Assembly (NCBI GenBank): GCA_902801415.1
Contig: CADCIK010000003.1
Span: 1-58,166 of the forward strand
Origin: an uncultured Lachnospiraceae bacterium
GTDB lineage: Bacteria; Bacillota; Clostridia; Lachnospirales; Lachnospiraceae
Length of the DNA stretch: 58,166 bases
Direction of reading: 5' to 3'
Positions 16,013 to 24,771 of this stretch are shown one piece after another. Numbering within the stretch: position 1 is the first letter of the stretch; the number at the start of each line of letters is the position of its first letter. The notes below the pieces were generated by a model. It ran no database searches. It saw nothing but the letters and a program-made list of their open reading frames with translations, and was not told the DNA's origin. The position numbers and the translations under genes were made by a program.

Positions 16013-18091
16013 TCAATAGAATACCACCACCGGCATTCCGGTTCTCACATAGTTATAGAATGTAGGCGCGATCGAGGGCGGCAGATTGATGCAGCCGTGC
16101 GATCCGTCAGAGCGGTAAATACTGCCGCCGAAATTGGATCTCCAGCTCGCGTCGTGGAATCCGCAGCCACTGTAGAAAGGCATCCAGTAATCGACGTGGG
16201 AGACATATGAATACTGGCCGTTGCCGAGCGGTATACCCTTGAGGTCCGTATCCGTATCCTTATAGAGGATCTGGTAAACGCCTGTGGGCGTTCCGCGCCC
16301 CAGACTGACATTGCCCGATACACACGGCGTATCGCAGACCATCACACCGTCAATATAAATATATACGTGCTGCTGTGAGAGATTGGCTTCGATATAGGTT
16401 CCGCCGATTCCACTTCCGCGGGTATACTGCGTCTGGTAGAAATAGGGGTCTCTCTCATCCGTTTCTCCGTCCCAGAGAAGATCCCACACTTCCTCTCTCT
16501 CCGTCACTTTATCGACGGAATAGCCGTAATCGCCTCCGCTGACAGTGATATCTCCCACATTGGTCGCATGGAAGTTCCAGTCTTTGCCGACGGTATTGAC
16601 ATTTCTCGCCAGTTCGTCGACCCAGAATTCGATATTGTCTTCCCAGAGATCTTCATCTCTGTAGTAATTGCCGTTCTTATCGACAGACAGCCAGTTTTTG
16701 GTGGTATCAGCGTCAACGGTCAGCGTCTCGCCGTTGGGGAGATCCCAGGTGATGCTGCCCGCCAGCATCTTGTTGTATTTGGCGCACTTCTCGACGATAT
16801 CATCGTCCTTGGCGCGCACCTTGGGTTCCTTGTAGGCGTCCAGCGATACCACGTCGACTTCTGCGCCTTCGCTCTTAACAGCCTCATGCGCCGCAGCCTT
16901 CACCTTGCCGACCGCGATCCAGTTGCCTTCCACTTCAGGGACTATACTGAATGTCTTGTCATTCAGTTCAATATACGCGTCGACGGGCTTGACCATGCTC
17001 TCCTTGGAAAGCTCGGGCAGATCTGTCACAGCCTTGTCCAGGCGGGTCGGATCGTATGTCGTTTTCTGCTCGACGTTTCCATCCGTGCGCCTGAAGAAGC
17101 ACATAAACCACTTCTTGTGGTCCTGGGAGGACAGGATCCTGTCCACGCTGCCGTCGGGCTTGACCTTAAATCCGATCGCCGTTCCCGGAATGACCTCTTC
17201 TTCTCCGTCACGGAACCTGATCCTGAGCTCATATCCTTCCGCTTTCTGAGAAAGGATCTTCTCCACTTCAGGCGCGGTCATATTACTGACATCCATTCCG
17301 TTGATATATGTGTTCTCAAGGAAATGCGTCTGGGAGTAAGTCATTCCATAGTAATAACTGCCTCCAATCACGCAGAGCAGAAGGAAGATCCACAGCCATG
17401 CTCTTCCGCGTCTGCGGGGCCTCTCATCTTCCTCTTCCTCCTCATCGTCCTGTACGGGCGGAACAGGCGGTGTCGGCGGCACGTAAGACTGCTCCCTTAC
17501 AGGTTCCGGCGCAGGTTTCACTTCCTGAACCGGGACAGGTGCGGGCTCCTCTTCAGGTGCAGGCTCCTCGACAGATTCCTCTGCAGGTTCAGGCTCTTCA
17601 GCAGGAGCTTCTTCAGGCTCCTCCTCGGCAGCCGGTTCCTCTTCCGGTTCCTCCACAGGCACAGGCTCCTCGACGGGTTCCTCCGCAGGTGCGGACTCCT
17701 CCTCTGCGGGCTCTTCCACAGGCGCAGGCTCCTCGACAGATTCCTCTGCAGGTTCAGGCTCTTCAGCAGGAGCTTCTTCAGGCTCCTCCTCTGCAGTAGG
17801 CTCCTCTGCAGGCTCTTCCACAGGCACAGGCTCCTCGACAGGCGTTTCATCCTGTACAGGCTCCTCCTCTGCGGCCGGCTCTTCTGCGGGTTCCTCCACA
17901 GGTGCGGGCTCCTCGACAGCCGGCTCTTCCGCAGGCACAGGCTCCTCAGCAGGCATCTCCTCCTGCACAGGCTCCTCAGCAGGCATCTCCTCCTGTACAG
18001 GCTCCTCCACCGGCGCCGCCGGTTCCGGCTGCTGCGCGCTCACATTCGCCGCAGTTTCATCCTTCTTTTTTCTCCAAAAGAAAATTGACAT
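16013..18091 (-). CDS. L,D-transpeptidase (YkuD) with long acidic Pro/Glu N-terminal tail
   Basis: Peptidoglycan cross-linking enzyme of 692 residues. Order: short basic start, a Glu/Pro-rich low-complexity region (about 20-215), a basic stretch RPRRRGR, one membrane helix (231-250), a region of about 260-550 resembling the PG_binding_4 domain usual in these proteins, and a C-terminal YkuD domain (about 572-692). The catalytic motif is SHGCINL with Cys667, supported by His646 in GFHDASW. The basic residues before the helix predict that the acidic region stays in the cytoplasm, which is unusual. The start ATG has GGGAG six bases upstream. It follows the NSS transporter gene by 24 bp and ends at a strong terminator. 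Confidence 0.9.
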   Translation of the reverse strand: MSIFFWRKKKDETAANVSAQQPEPAAPVEEPVQEEMPAEEPVQEEMPAEEPVPAEEPAVEEPAPVEEPAEEPAAEEEPVQDETPVEEPVPVEEPAEEPTAEEEPEEAPAEEPEPAEESVEEPAPVEEPAEEESAPAEEPVEEPVPVEEPEEEPAAEEEPEEAPAEEPEPAEESVEEPAPEEEPAPVPVQEVKPAPEPVREQSYVPPTPPVPPVQDDEEEEEDERPRRRGRAWLWIFLLLCVIGGSYYYGMTYSQTHFLENTYINGMDVSNMTAPEVEKILSQKAEGYELRIRFRDGEEEVIPGTAIGFKVKPDGSVDRILSSQDHKKWFMCFFRRTDGNVEQKTTYDPTRLDKAVTDLPELSKESMVKPVDAYIELNDKTFSIVPEVEGNWIAVGKVKAAAHEAVKSEGAEVDVVSLDAYKEPKVRAKDDDIVEKCAKYNKMLAGSITWDLPNGETLTVDADTTKNWLSVDKNGNYYRDEDLWEDNIEFWVDELARNVNTVGKDWNFHATNVGDITVSGGDYGYSVDKVTEREEVWDLLWDGETDERDPYFYQTQYTRGSGIGGTYIEANLSQQHVYIYIDGVMVCDTPCVSGNVSLGRGTPTGVYQILYKDTDTDLKGIPLGNGQYSYVSHVDYWMPFYSGCGFHDASWRSNFGGSIYRSDGSHGCINLPPSIAPTFYNYVRTGMPVVVFY
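17447..18034 (-). repeat. Glu/Pro-rich low-complexity coding repeat in the L,D-transpeptidase
   Basis: About 196 codons made of EEPAPVEEPAEEP-like units of mixed length. It contains a perfect 68-bp direct repeat (17559-17626 and 17724-17791, 165 bp apart) and a 30-bp tandem duplication near 17947-18008. These point to recent slippage or recombination. Confidence 0.85.
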
Positions 18092-18115
18092 CTGTTTCTC
18101 CCATAAATACCAGGA

Positions 18116-19471
18116 TCAGAGTATTCCCAGAATGAATACCAGGATCACGATCAGCGGAAGGACGTATGTGCAATACGGTCTCATCCAGTTCATAACCTTC
18201 AGACCTTCGCCCTGATCCGCCTCATTAACAAAATTCTTCCATCCCCATCCGTAACGGCTGGTGCAGAACAGCACTATAACAAACGCGCCAAGCGGGAGGA
18301 TATAGTTGCTGACGATCAGATCCTCAAAGTCAAGGATTGAGGATCCCTCACCCAGCAGCTGCACGGATGACAAAACATTGAAGCCCAGTGCACAGGGCGT
18401 CGCAAGTACGAGCATCAGGATCGTGTTGATAAAGCCCGATTTCTGACGGCTCCATCCGAACATATCCATGCACATGGCCATGATGTTCTCAAATACGGCC
18501 AAAACAGTGGAAAAGGCCGCAAATGTCATAAACACGAAGAACAGGCTGCCCCACAGTCTTCCCATCTTCATGTGGTTGAAGATGTTGGGAAGGGTGATAA
18601 AGATCAGTCCGGGGCCGCTGTCGGGCTGTACGCCGTATGCAAAGCATGCGGGGAAAATGATCAGGCCCGAACAGATAGCCACAAAGGTATCCAGGATGAT
18701 CACGTTGACAGACTCTCCCATAAGAGCCTGGTCCCGCCCTATATAACTGCCGAAGATCGCCATGGAACCGACGCCGATACTGAGTGTAAAGAACGCCTGA
18801 TTCATAGCGCTGACGATCACATTGAAAATGCCGATCTCTTTGGCCCTCGCGGCGCTGGGCAGCAGATAAAACTTAAGCCCCTCTCCCGCGCCGGGAAGGA
18901 AGATGCTGTTGACCGCCAGGATCACCATGATGACGAGAAGCGCCAGCATCATGACCTTAGTGACTTTTTCAAGTCCGTTCTGCAGTCCCCGGGAATTCAC
19001 CCAGAAGCCGAGGATCACAACAAAAGCCATACAGCCGACCTGGAGGACCGGGCTTGCGAGACCGCTCGAAAATGAAGCCCCCACCTGGTCTGCGTCGAGA
19101 CCTGTGAATGTGCCTGCTGCTGTCTTAAAGAAATACTGGACCATCCACCCCGCTACAGTTGTATAGTACATCATCAGCAGGTAATTGCCTGCCATACACA
19201 GGAGTCCGTGCAGGTGCCATTTGCTTCCCGCGGGCTCCAGCTCCTCGTACATTTTCACCGGACTCTTTTGAGCCGCGCGGCCCATGGCAAATTCCATTGT
19301 CATGGCCGGAAGTCCGAGTATCAGTAAAAAGAACAAATAAACGAGTACGAAAAGACCTCCGCCATTCTGTCCGCAGAGATACGGAAATTTCCATACATTG
19401 CCGATACCGATCGCGCATCCCGCGCTGATCAGAATAAAACCTAAACGACTGCCAAGATTTTCACGCTGCAT
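18116..19471 (-). CDS. Sodium-dependent symporter, neurotransmitter:sodium symporter (NSS/SNF) family
   Basis: Membrane transporter of 451 residues with about eleven helices, similar in length to LeuT/MhsT-type bacterial transporters. The NSS hallmark is at the N-terminus: GSRLGFILISAGCAIGIGN, then VWKFPYLCGQNGGGLF, the unwound TM1 and Na+/substrate site. It probably imports an amino acid with sodium; the substrate cannot be told from sequence. GGAGAG lies 11 bases before the ATG. It is 24 bp upstream of the L,D-transpeptidase gene and 44 bp downstream of the small membrane protein, and likely shares a transcript with both. Confidence 0.9.
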   Translation of the reverse strand: MQRENLGSRLGFILISAGCAIGIGNVWKFPYLCGQNGGGLFVLVYLFFLLILGLPAMTMEFAMGRAAQKSPVKMYEELEPAGSKWHLHGLLCMAGNYLLMMYYTTVAGWMVQYFFKTAAGTFTGLDADQVGASFSSGLASPVLQVGCMAFVVILGFWVNSRGLQNGLEKVTKVMMLALLVIMVILAVNSIFLPGAGEGLKFYLLPSAARAKEIGIFNVIVSAMNQAFFTLSIGVGSMAIFGSYIGRDQALMGESVNVIILDTFVAICSGLIIFPACFAYGVQPDSGPGLIFITLPNIFNHMKMGRLWGSLFFVFMTFAAFSTVLAVFENIMAMCMDMFGWSRQKSGFINTILMLVLATPCALGFNVLSSVQLLGEGSSILDFEDLIVSNYILPLGAFVIVLFCTSRYGWGWKNFVNEADQGEGLKVMNWMRPYCTYVLPLIVILVFILGIL

Positions 19472-19515
19472 ATTATTGGTTACTCTCCTCTAAAAACTAT
19501 AGATTACCGCGATGT

Positions 19516-19821
19516 TTATTTAGCAGGAGAAGTCTCCGCCGCTTCTGCCGTCGCTTCTACGACAGCTGCTGTCTCTGCCGTCTGCGCGGCTGCCGCTGTC
19601 TCTGCCGTGGTCGATACCACAGCGGTCTCGGGCTGCTGCGCGCTGTGCCTTGCGCTTCGAAGCTGAAATCCATAGATGATGCACAGAACAATGATCACGG
19701 CCACGGTCACCAGCGAGACCAGAGTCTTGTTGCTGATGCCGCTCTGCTCCTGAAAATCTTCTTCTTCGCCGGCAGTTTTCTTAAAAAGCTTAAATCCGCC
19801 GGCGCCCTCATAATCTATCAT
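19516..19821 (-). CDS. Small single-pass membrane protein with Ala/Thr/Glu tail
   Basis: 101 residues, not recognised. A charged N-terminal part (about 1-32, with KKTAGEEEDFQEQ) precedes one membrane helix (about 33-51, TLVSLVTVAVIIVLCIIYG), then a tail dominated by Ala, Thr and Glu (TTAETAAAAQTAETAA) ending SPAK. The start ATG has AAGGA eight bases upstream. Located between hslO and the NSS transporter gene. The tail resembles other low-complexity envelope spacers in this window. No function can be proposed. Confidence 0.65.
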   Translation of the reverse strand: MIDYEGAGGFKLFKKTAGEEEDFQEQSGISNKTLVSLVTVAVIIVLCIIYGFQLRSARHSAQQPETAVVSTTAETAAAAQTAETAAVVEATAEAAETSPAK

Positions 19822-19914
19822 GACTGATTTCCTTCCTTACCAAATTAAATCTACATCGGGAAAAGGGACCTCCCGTTCCCCTAATCCAGTATTGTAACAT
19901 GAACGGGAGAATTC

Positions 19915-20802
19915 TCACGCATTTTTTTCAGTTTTCTTGAGTACGGCCTGCAGTTCCTCCTGAGAGAATCTGTATTTTTTGCCGCAGAACTGACATTTGA
20001 TCTCAATGGGCTCCCCGTCATCCACAATCTTCTGCACTTCATCGCGGCCCAGAAGAACAAGCGCTCTCTCGTAGCGCTCTTTGCCGCAATTGCACCTGAA
20101 TTCTACCGGATTGCGGGCTGTGATGACGGGATTAAGTCCATCCAGCACCTTGTCCAGCATCTGCTCGGGCGTATCGCCTGCAGAGAGCATCTTGGTCACC
20201 GCATCGATCCCCATCAGATTCTTCTCAAGTCTCGCAATGGTCTCCTCTTCGGCAAACGGCATCAGCTGTACGATAAAGCCGCCCGCCTGCAGGACCTTCT
20301 TCTCATTGCGGTTTACTAAAACGCCGAGTCCCACGGAAGAAGGGATCTGCTCCGACACCGCATAATAATATGTGATATCTTCGGCGATCTCTCCGGTCTG
20401 GATCGCTGTCTGTCCCACATAGGGGTCTTTCAGGCCCAGATCGCGGATCACGGTAAGTGTGCCGTGTCCGACAGCGCCTCCGACATTCAGGTGTCCCATC
20501 GTATTATTGGGAAGATCCACGTTCGGGTTTTCCACGTAGCCCTTCACGCCGCCGAGATTATCGGCTGTAACCAGGATCCCGCCGATAGGCCCGTCGCCTT
20601 CGATCTTGATGGTCAGAAGATCTGTGGGACCCTTGAGCATATCAGCCATCATAAGCGCGGCGCTCATTGTTCGTCCCAGCGCGGCTGTCGCTAGCGGAGA
20701 GAGGTCATGGGCGTCTCTTGCGTGTGCGACCAGATCCCTGGTCGTGACCGCAAATGCGCGCACCTGCGCGTTTGCGGCTGTCGCTCTGATCATATAATCC
20801 AT
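19915..20802 (-). CDS. hslO: Hsp33 redox-regulated chaperone
   Basis: Cytoplasmic holdase chaperone of about 295 residues, activated by oxidative unfolding. The N-terminal domain is typical (DYMIRATAANAQVRAFA, then the LSPLATAALGRT segment and GDGPIGG). The C-terminal redox switch has the four zinc-binding cysteines as CNC and CQFC. Cysteine oxidation and zinc release activate the protein in this family. ATG 20802 is preferred because GGAG lies 11 bases upstream; GTG 20814, four codons earlier, overlaps that site. The gene lies 100 bp downstream of the GH13 gene and may or may not share its transcript. Confidence 0.95.
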   Translation of the reverse strand: MDYMIRATAANAQVRAFAVTTRDLVAHARDAHDLSPLATAALGRTMSAALMMADMLKGPTDLLTIKIEGDGPIGGILVTADNLGGVKGYVENPNVDLPNNTMGHLNVGGAVGHGTLTVIRDLGLKDPYVGQTAIQTGEIAEDITYYYAVSEQIPSSVGLGVLVNRNEKKVLQAGGFIVQLMPFAEEETIARLEKNLMGIDAVTKMLSAGDTPEQMLDKVLDGLNPVITARNPVEFRCNCGKERYERALVLLGRDEVQKIVDDGEPIEIKCQFCGKKYRFSQEELQAVLKKTEKNA

Positions 20803-20902
20803 TTGTATCGTCACTCCTTACTATTTGGTCAGAAGCAGGGAGTCCTCCCCGCTTCCCAATGCTGTCAACACTTAATCCGTTTCATCCCGGAGGCTGGAAA
20901 AC

Positions 20903-22597
20903 TCAGCGGCCAAGCAGAACTACTGCCGCCTGCTGACCCGAGAGCCGCAGAACGCCGTCCTCGATACGGGCGTCTTCGCCGTTTGTAAGAAGGGTCTTCG
21001 TTTCTGAGAAGGAAATCTTCTCATCCGCAGGCAGGCTGATCGCAATGCTGTCACTGCCAAAGTTGGCCGCGACAAGGATCGTCTGTTCGTCTGTCTTTCT
21101 AAAGTAAGCGATCACGTTATGGGCACAGTCCTTCACGGGGACAAAGTCGCCGTACACGAGCGTCTCTTTATAGGCGGGATCCTTTCTGAGAGCGATCAGC
21201 TTTTTATAATATGCGAGCACGGAATCATCGCGCTTCAGCTGTTCCTCAACATTGATCCTCTTATAATTGGCGTTTTCGAGGAGCCAGGGATCACCGGCCG
21301 TAAATCCGGCGTGTTCCGCGCCGCTCCACTGCATAGGCGTGCGCGCGTTGTCCCTGCTGAAGAAAGTCAGGGTCTCCAGCGCCCGCTCTTTGGAGATGCC
21401 GGCGCGGATGGCCACCTGATATGCGTCGATGGAGGAGATGTCGTCCAGCTCCTCTACCGTGCGGATCTCCTTGTTCTCCATGCCGATCTCCTGGCCCTGA
21501 TAGATGAAGGGCAGCCCGCGGCGGAGGAAATACACGGTGGCAAGCGCTTTTTTGCCCGCTTCCGTGCGCATTTCGGGCGTCAGATAGCGGCTGGCGCCTC
21601 GGGGCTCGTCGTGGTTCTCGATGATCGTGGAATAAAATCCTATATCACCGATCTTCTCGTGGGCGCCGAACATGCAGCCTCTGTAAGCGTCGATATCGAT
21701 GCGCTTTGTATCAAACCAGCCCTTGTCGCTGCGGCCGTAGAGCTCGGATGAAAAGTCGAACATAGTGGAGAAGTAGCCGCCGTCTCCGATGAAGAGCGGA
21801 AGGTCCTCTTCCTTTTCATTGAAGACTTCGCCCACGGTAAATGCGTCGTAAGGCGCGAAAGCCTTGTCGCGCATCTCGCCGAGGAACTCGCCGATGCCTT
21901 CCGCCTCCGCCAGCATGTTGTTCACGGAGGAGAGACCGTCATCGCGGTCCGCGGGATAATCGTGCAGAACAGCGGGCTTCTTGATATTGATGATCGCGTC
22001 GATGCGGAATCCGCCGATCCCCTTCTCCATCCACCAACGGATATTCTTGTAAACTTCCTCGCGGAGCGCGGGATTCTCCCAGTTGAGGTCGGGCTGCTTC
22101 TTATGGAAGACGTGCATATAGAGCTTGTCCGTGCCCGGCAGCTCCTCCCAGCAGGGTCCGCCAAAATAGGACCTCCAGTTGGTGGGAAGCTTCCCCTCGG
22201 GATCCTTGTCCCGCAGGTAGAAGAAGCCGCCGTACTTTCCGTCCGGATCCTCGCAGGCCTTCCTGAACCACTCGTGCTCATCCGAGCAGTGGTTGACCAC
22301 CAGGTCCATCAGGATCGTCATGTCTCTCTTCTTGGCCTCCGCGATCAGCTCTTCCATGTCTTCCATGGTGCCGAATCTGGGGTCAATCGCGTAGTAGTCC
22401 GAAATATCATATCCCTCGTCCGCGAGCGGCGACTGGTAGATCGGGGAGAGCCACACAATATCGACTCCCAGTTCCTTCAGGTAATCCAGCTTGCTGATAA
22501 TACCCTTGAGGTCCCCGATCCCGTCTCCGTTGCTGTCCATAAAGCTCTTGGGGTAGATCTGATAGGCTACTTTGTCATGCCACCACTTTCTTTCCAT
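20903..22597 (-). CDS. GH13 alpha-glucosidase (oligo-1,6-glucosidase type)
   Basis: Cytoplasmic glycoside hydrolase of 564 residues, close to the usual 550-560 of GH13 subfamily 31. Motifs: the N-terminal YQIYPKSFMDSNGDGIGDL, GFRID with nucleophile Asp200, VGEVFN with acid/base Glu257, ENHDEPR with Asp330, and the QPDLNW element typical of oligo-1,6-glucosidase and alpha-glucosidase. It should release glucose from isomaltose-type or short alpha-glucans. ATG 22597 has GAGG a few bases upstream and starts MERKWWHDKV, matching the family N-terminus; the longer frame to 22627 is not needed. The GH31 gene lies 66 bp upstream on the same strand, so the two probably work together on imported alpha-glucosides. 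Confidence 0.92.
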   Translation of the reverse strand: MERKWWHDKVAYQIYPKSFMDSNGDGIGDLKGIISKLDYLKELGVDIVWLSPIYQSPLADEGYDISDYYAIDPRFGTMEDMEELIAEAKKRDMTILMDLVVNHCSDEHEWFRKACEDPDGKYGGFFYLRDKDPEGKLPTNWRSYFGGPCWEELPGTDKLYMHVFHKKQPDLNWENPALREEVYKNIRWWMEKGIGGFRIDAIINIKKPAVLHDYPADRDDGLSSVNNMLAEAEGIGEFLGEMRDKAFAPYDAFTVGEVFNEKEEDLPLFIGDGGYFSTMFDFSSELYGRSDKGWFDTKRIDIDAYRGCMFGAHEKIGDIGFYSTIIENHDEPRGASRYLTPEMRTEAGKKALATVYFLRRGLPFIYQGQEIGMENKEIRTVEELDDISSIDAYQVAIRAGISKERALETLTFFSRDNARTPMQWSGAEHAGFTAGDPWLLENANYKRINVEEQLKRDDSVLAYYKKLIALRKDPAYKETLVYGDFVPVKDCAHNVIAYFRKTDEQTILVAANFGSDSIAISLPADEKISFSETKTLLTNGEDARIEDGVLRLSGQQAAVVLLGR

Positions 22598-22663
22598 ATC
22601 TGCCTCACTCTTCTTTAATCTTAACAAAAGATCATATCGATTTTTCTGCAGCGTGTCTGCAGG

Positions 22664-24670
22664 TCATTTCTGCCCGGCTCTGATCACACGGAAATTGGCC
22701 GGATTCTCATAATCCCTGGTAAAGCCGTCGTCATGATAGTACTCGTATTCCGCGTCTTCTCCGAAAGAGATCACCGAAAGGTCCTCGAAATCAACGTCAT
22801 CCACGCACCGACCGCCCCTGGAGAGCGGGAGGAGATGTCCTTCCCTCAGGAAGAACACAACGTCGGAGAGCGGCACTTCCACATAGTGGTCGCCCTTTTC
22901 CAGGATCGTCTCCTCGATCCTGCCGTCCCGCGTGCAGCGGAGCATCTTCATTCTCTCGGGCAGATAGACATATCTGCCGCGCGCGTTCTGTTCGTAGACC
23001 GGCGCGATCATGAGTTCCCTGCCCAGATAGAGCTGGTCCTCGATCGTTCTGCAGCGCTTGTCATCCGGATGGTCCAAAGCAAGCGGGCGGAACATCAGGT
23101 CGCCGCGAAGGACGGCCTTCATGTATTCGCTGTACAGATAGGGCAGCAGCTTATAGCGCAGTCCGATAATATTCTTAAATCCTTCCAGGTCCGTGAACCG
23201 GTAGACTTCCTGCCTGCGCGTTCCCATCTCGGAGTGGTTGCGCATAAGGGGCGTGAAGATTCCCAGCGCGTACCAGCGCATGACAAGATCTTCCGTCGTA
23301 TCGCTGCCAAAGCCGCCCAGATCCGCGCCCGTGTAGAGGAATCCGCACATGTTGAGAGAGGCCAGCATCTTGAGGTTCATCAGAAGGTGAGCCCAGTAGG
23401 ACTTGTTGTCGCCCTGCCAGATCCCGCCGTAGCGGTGCATGCCGATACAGGACGCTCTCGAGAAGATCAGGATCCTCTTGTCAGGCTCCAGCCGCTCAAA
23501 GGCTTCACCGGCCGCTCTTGTCATGTTGTAGCCGTAGAGATTGTGGACCTGATCGTGGCGGATCTTCTTTCCGTTCACGGTATGATAAAACTTCTTGTAG
23601 TCCTCCGGATTGGCGGACAGGTCCAGCACAAGATTCTTAAAATGGGTGAAGGCGTCCAGATCCAGGTTCTGCTCGCCGTCCTGCATTTTCGCGATCTCTG
23701 TAAGCGCGTCAGCAAGCCTGTCCTCCGCATAGAAAATGGACGGCTCGTTCATGTCGTTCCAGAAGCCCTCGATCCCCTGGTCCAGCAGGACCTTGTACTG
23801 GTCTCCGAACCAGTCCCTGGCCTCTTTGTTCAGCATGTCAGTAAAGAGGGAGCGTCCGGGCCATACGGCGCCGACGAAAGGCTTTCCGGCCTCATTTGTG
23901 CAGAAATATCCCTTCTCGATTCCCTCGTCGTAGACAGAGTATCCCTTCTCCTCCTTGACGGCCGCATCGATGATCGGCACAAGGCGGATATGCTGGTCCT
24001 TCATCTCCTTCACGAAATCCGCGAAGTCGGGGAAGCGCTCTTTGTTGACCGTGAAGTCTTTGAAGCGCTCCATGTAGTCGATGTCCAGATAGACCATATC
24101 CAACGGGATCCCGTTTTCGCGGTGTTTTCTGACCACTTCCCGCACATCTTCGGCGTTTATGTAACCCCAGCGGCTCTGCCCGTTGCCAAAAGCCCACAGC
24201 GGTGCAATGTAGCTTCTGCCGATCAGCCTGCGGAAGCTCCGGATGATATCCGTAACAGTATCTTCCTCGATCACATAGACGTCCAGATTCCAGTCCGAGG
24301 CCGTGATCTTCAGTGTCGACAGTTCCGTGTATCCTACGTCAAAAGTCAGAATGCCCGGATAATCGATAAAGAGTCCGAACTTCTCTCTTCCGTCCACCAC
24401 GATAAAGTTGTGGGCGGCGTACAGGGACCTGCGGTCCTCCAGGTGCTTGGACTCGTCGCTGCACTTGCTCTCGTAGATCCAGCCCCTCTTGTTGATGCCG
24501 CGCACATTTTCTCCCAGTCCATAGACAATGTCCTCGGGATCCATGGTATATGTCAGCGACATTTCACTTTCATTCACTTCCATGTACGGGACCGCGCCTG
24601 TCTGCGCCTCGGGGATCACCGGGATGGAATCGGTCTGGAACACGTGTCCAAAACTGTATCTTTTGATCAT
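22664..24670 (-). CDS. GH31 alpha-glucosidase
   Basis: Cytoplasmic glycoside hydrolase of 668 residues. The GH31 core is evident: WGYINAEDVREVV near the barrel start, the nucleophile motif GFWNDMNEPSIF (Asp about 306), IFSRASCIGMHRYGGIWQGDN, and the ADLGGFGSDTTEDLVMRWYALGIFTPLMRNH stretch around the acid/base Asp. The N-terminal beta-sandwich and a C-terminal sandwich flank it. Members hydrolyse terminal alpha-1,4 or alpha-1,6 glucosides, some alpha-xylosides; substrate choice is not certain. ATG 24670 gives the best spacing to AAGGAG. No transporter or regulator of sugar uptake is next to it. Confidence 0.92.
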   Translation of the reverse strand: MIKRYSFGHVFQTDSIPVIPEAQTGAVPYMEVNESEMSLTYTMDPEDIVYGLGENVRGINKRGWIYESKCSDESKHLEDRRSLYAAHNFIVVDGREKFGLFIDYPGILTFDVGYTELSTLKITASDWNLDVYVIEEDTVTDIIRSFRRLIGRSYIAPLWAFGNGQSRWGYINAEDVREVVRKHRENGIPLDMVYLDIDYMERFKDFTVNKERFPDFADFVKEMKDQHIRLVPIIDAAVKEEKGYSVYDEGIEKGYFCTNEAGKPFVGAVWPGRSLFTDMLNKEARDWFGDQYKVLLDQGIEGFWNDMNEPSIFYAEDRLADALTEIAKMQDGEQNLDLDAFTHFKNLVLDLSANPEDYKKFYHTVNGKKIRHDQVHNLYGYNMTRAAGEAFERLEPDKRILIFSRASCIGMHRYGGIWQGDNKSYWAHLLMNLKMLASLNMCGFLYTGADLGGFGSDTTEDLVMRWYALGIFTPLMRNHSEMGTRRQEVYRFTDLEGFKNIIGLRYKLLPYLYSEYMKAVLRGDLMFRPLALDHPDDKRCRTIEDQLYLGRELMIAPVYEQNARGRYVYLPERMKMLRCTRDGRIEETILEKGDHYVEVPLSDVVFFLREGHLLPLSRGGRCVDDVDFEDLSVISFGEDAEYEYYHDDGFTRDYENPANFRVIRAGQK

Positions 24671-24771
24671 CATAACTCCTTTCGAGGACATGCCTCTTTG
24701 TGCGTATATTAGGGATCACTGCAAGTCTGCTGCGTGCTGCTGTCTTGTGTATAAGGTCATGGCTGACAGGA

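Noticed and set aside
16568-18088. A long plus-strand frame opposite the L,D-transpeptidase with Leu/Arg-rich product
   Set aside because: It is a shadow of the Glu/Pro repeat; the real gene has a YkuD catalytic site.
22733-24712. A 659-codon plus-strand frame opposite the GH31 gene
   Set aside because: The minus-strand frame contains all GH31 catalytic motifs. The plus-strand product has no domain or start signal.
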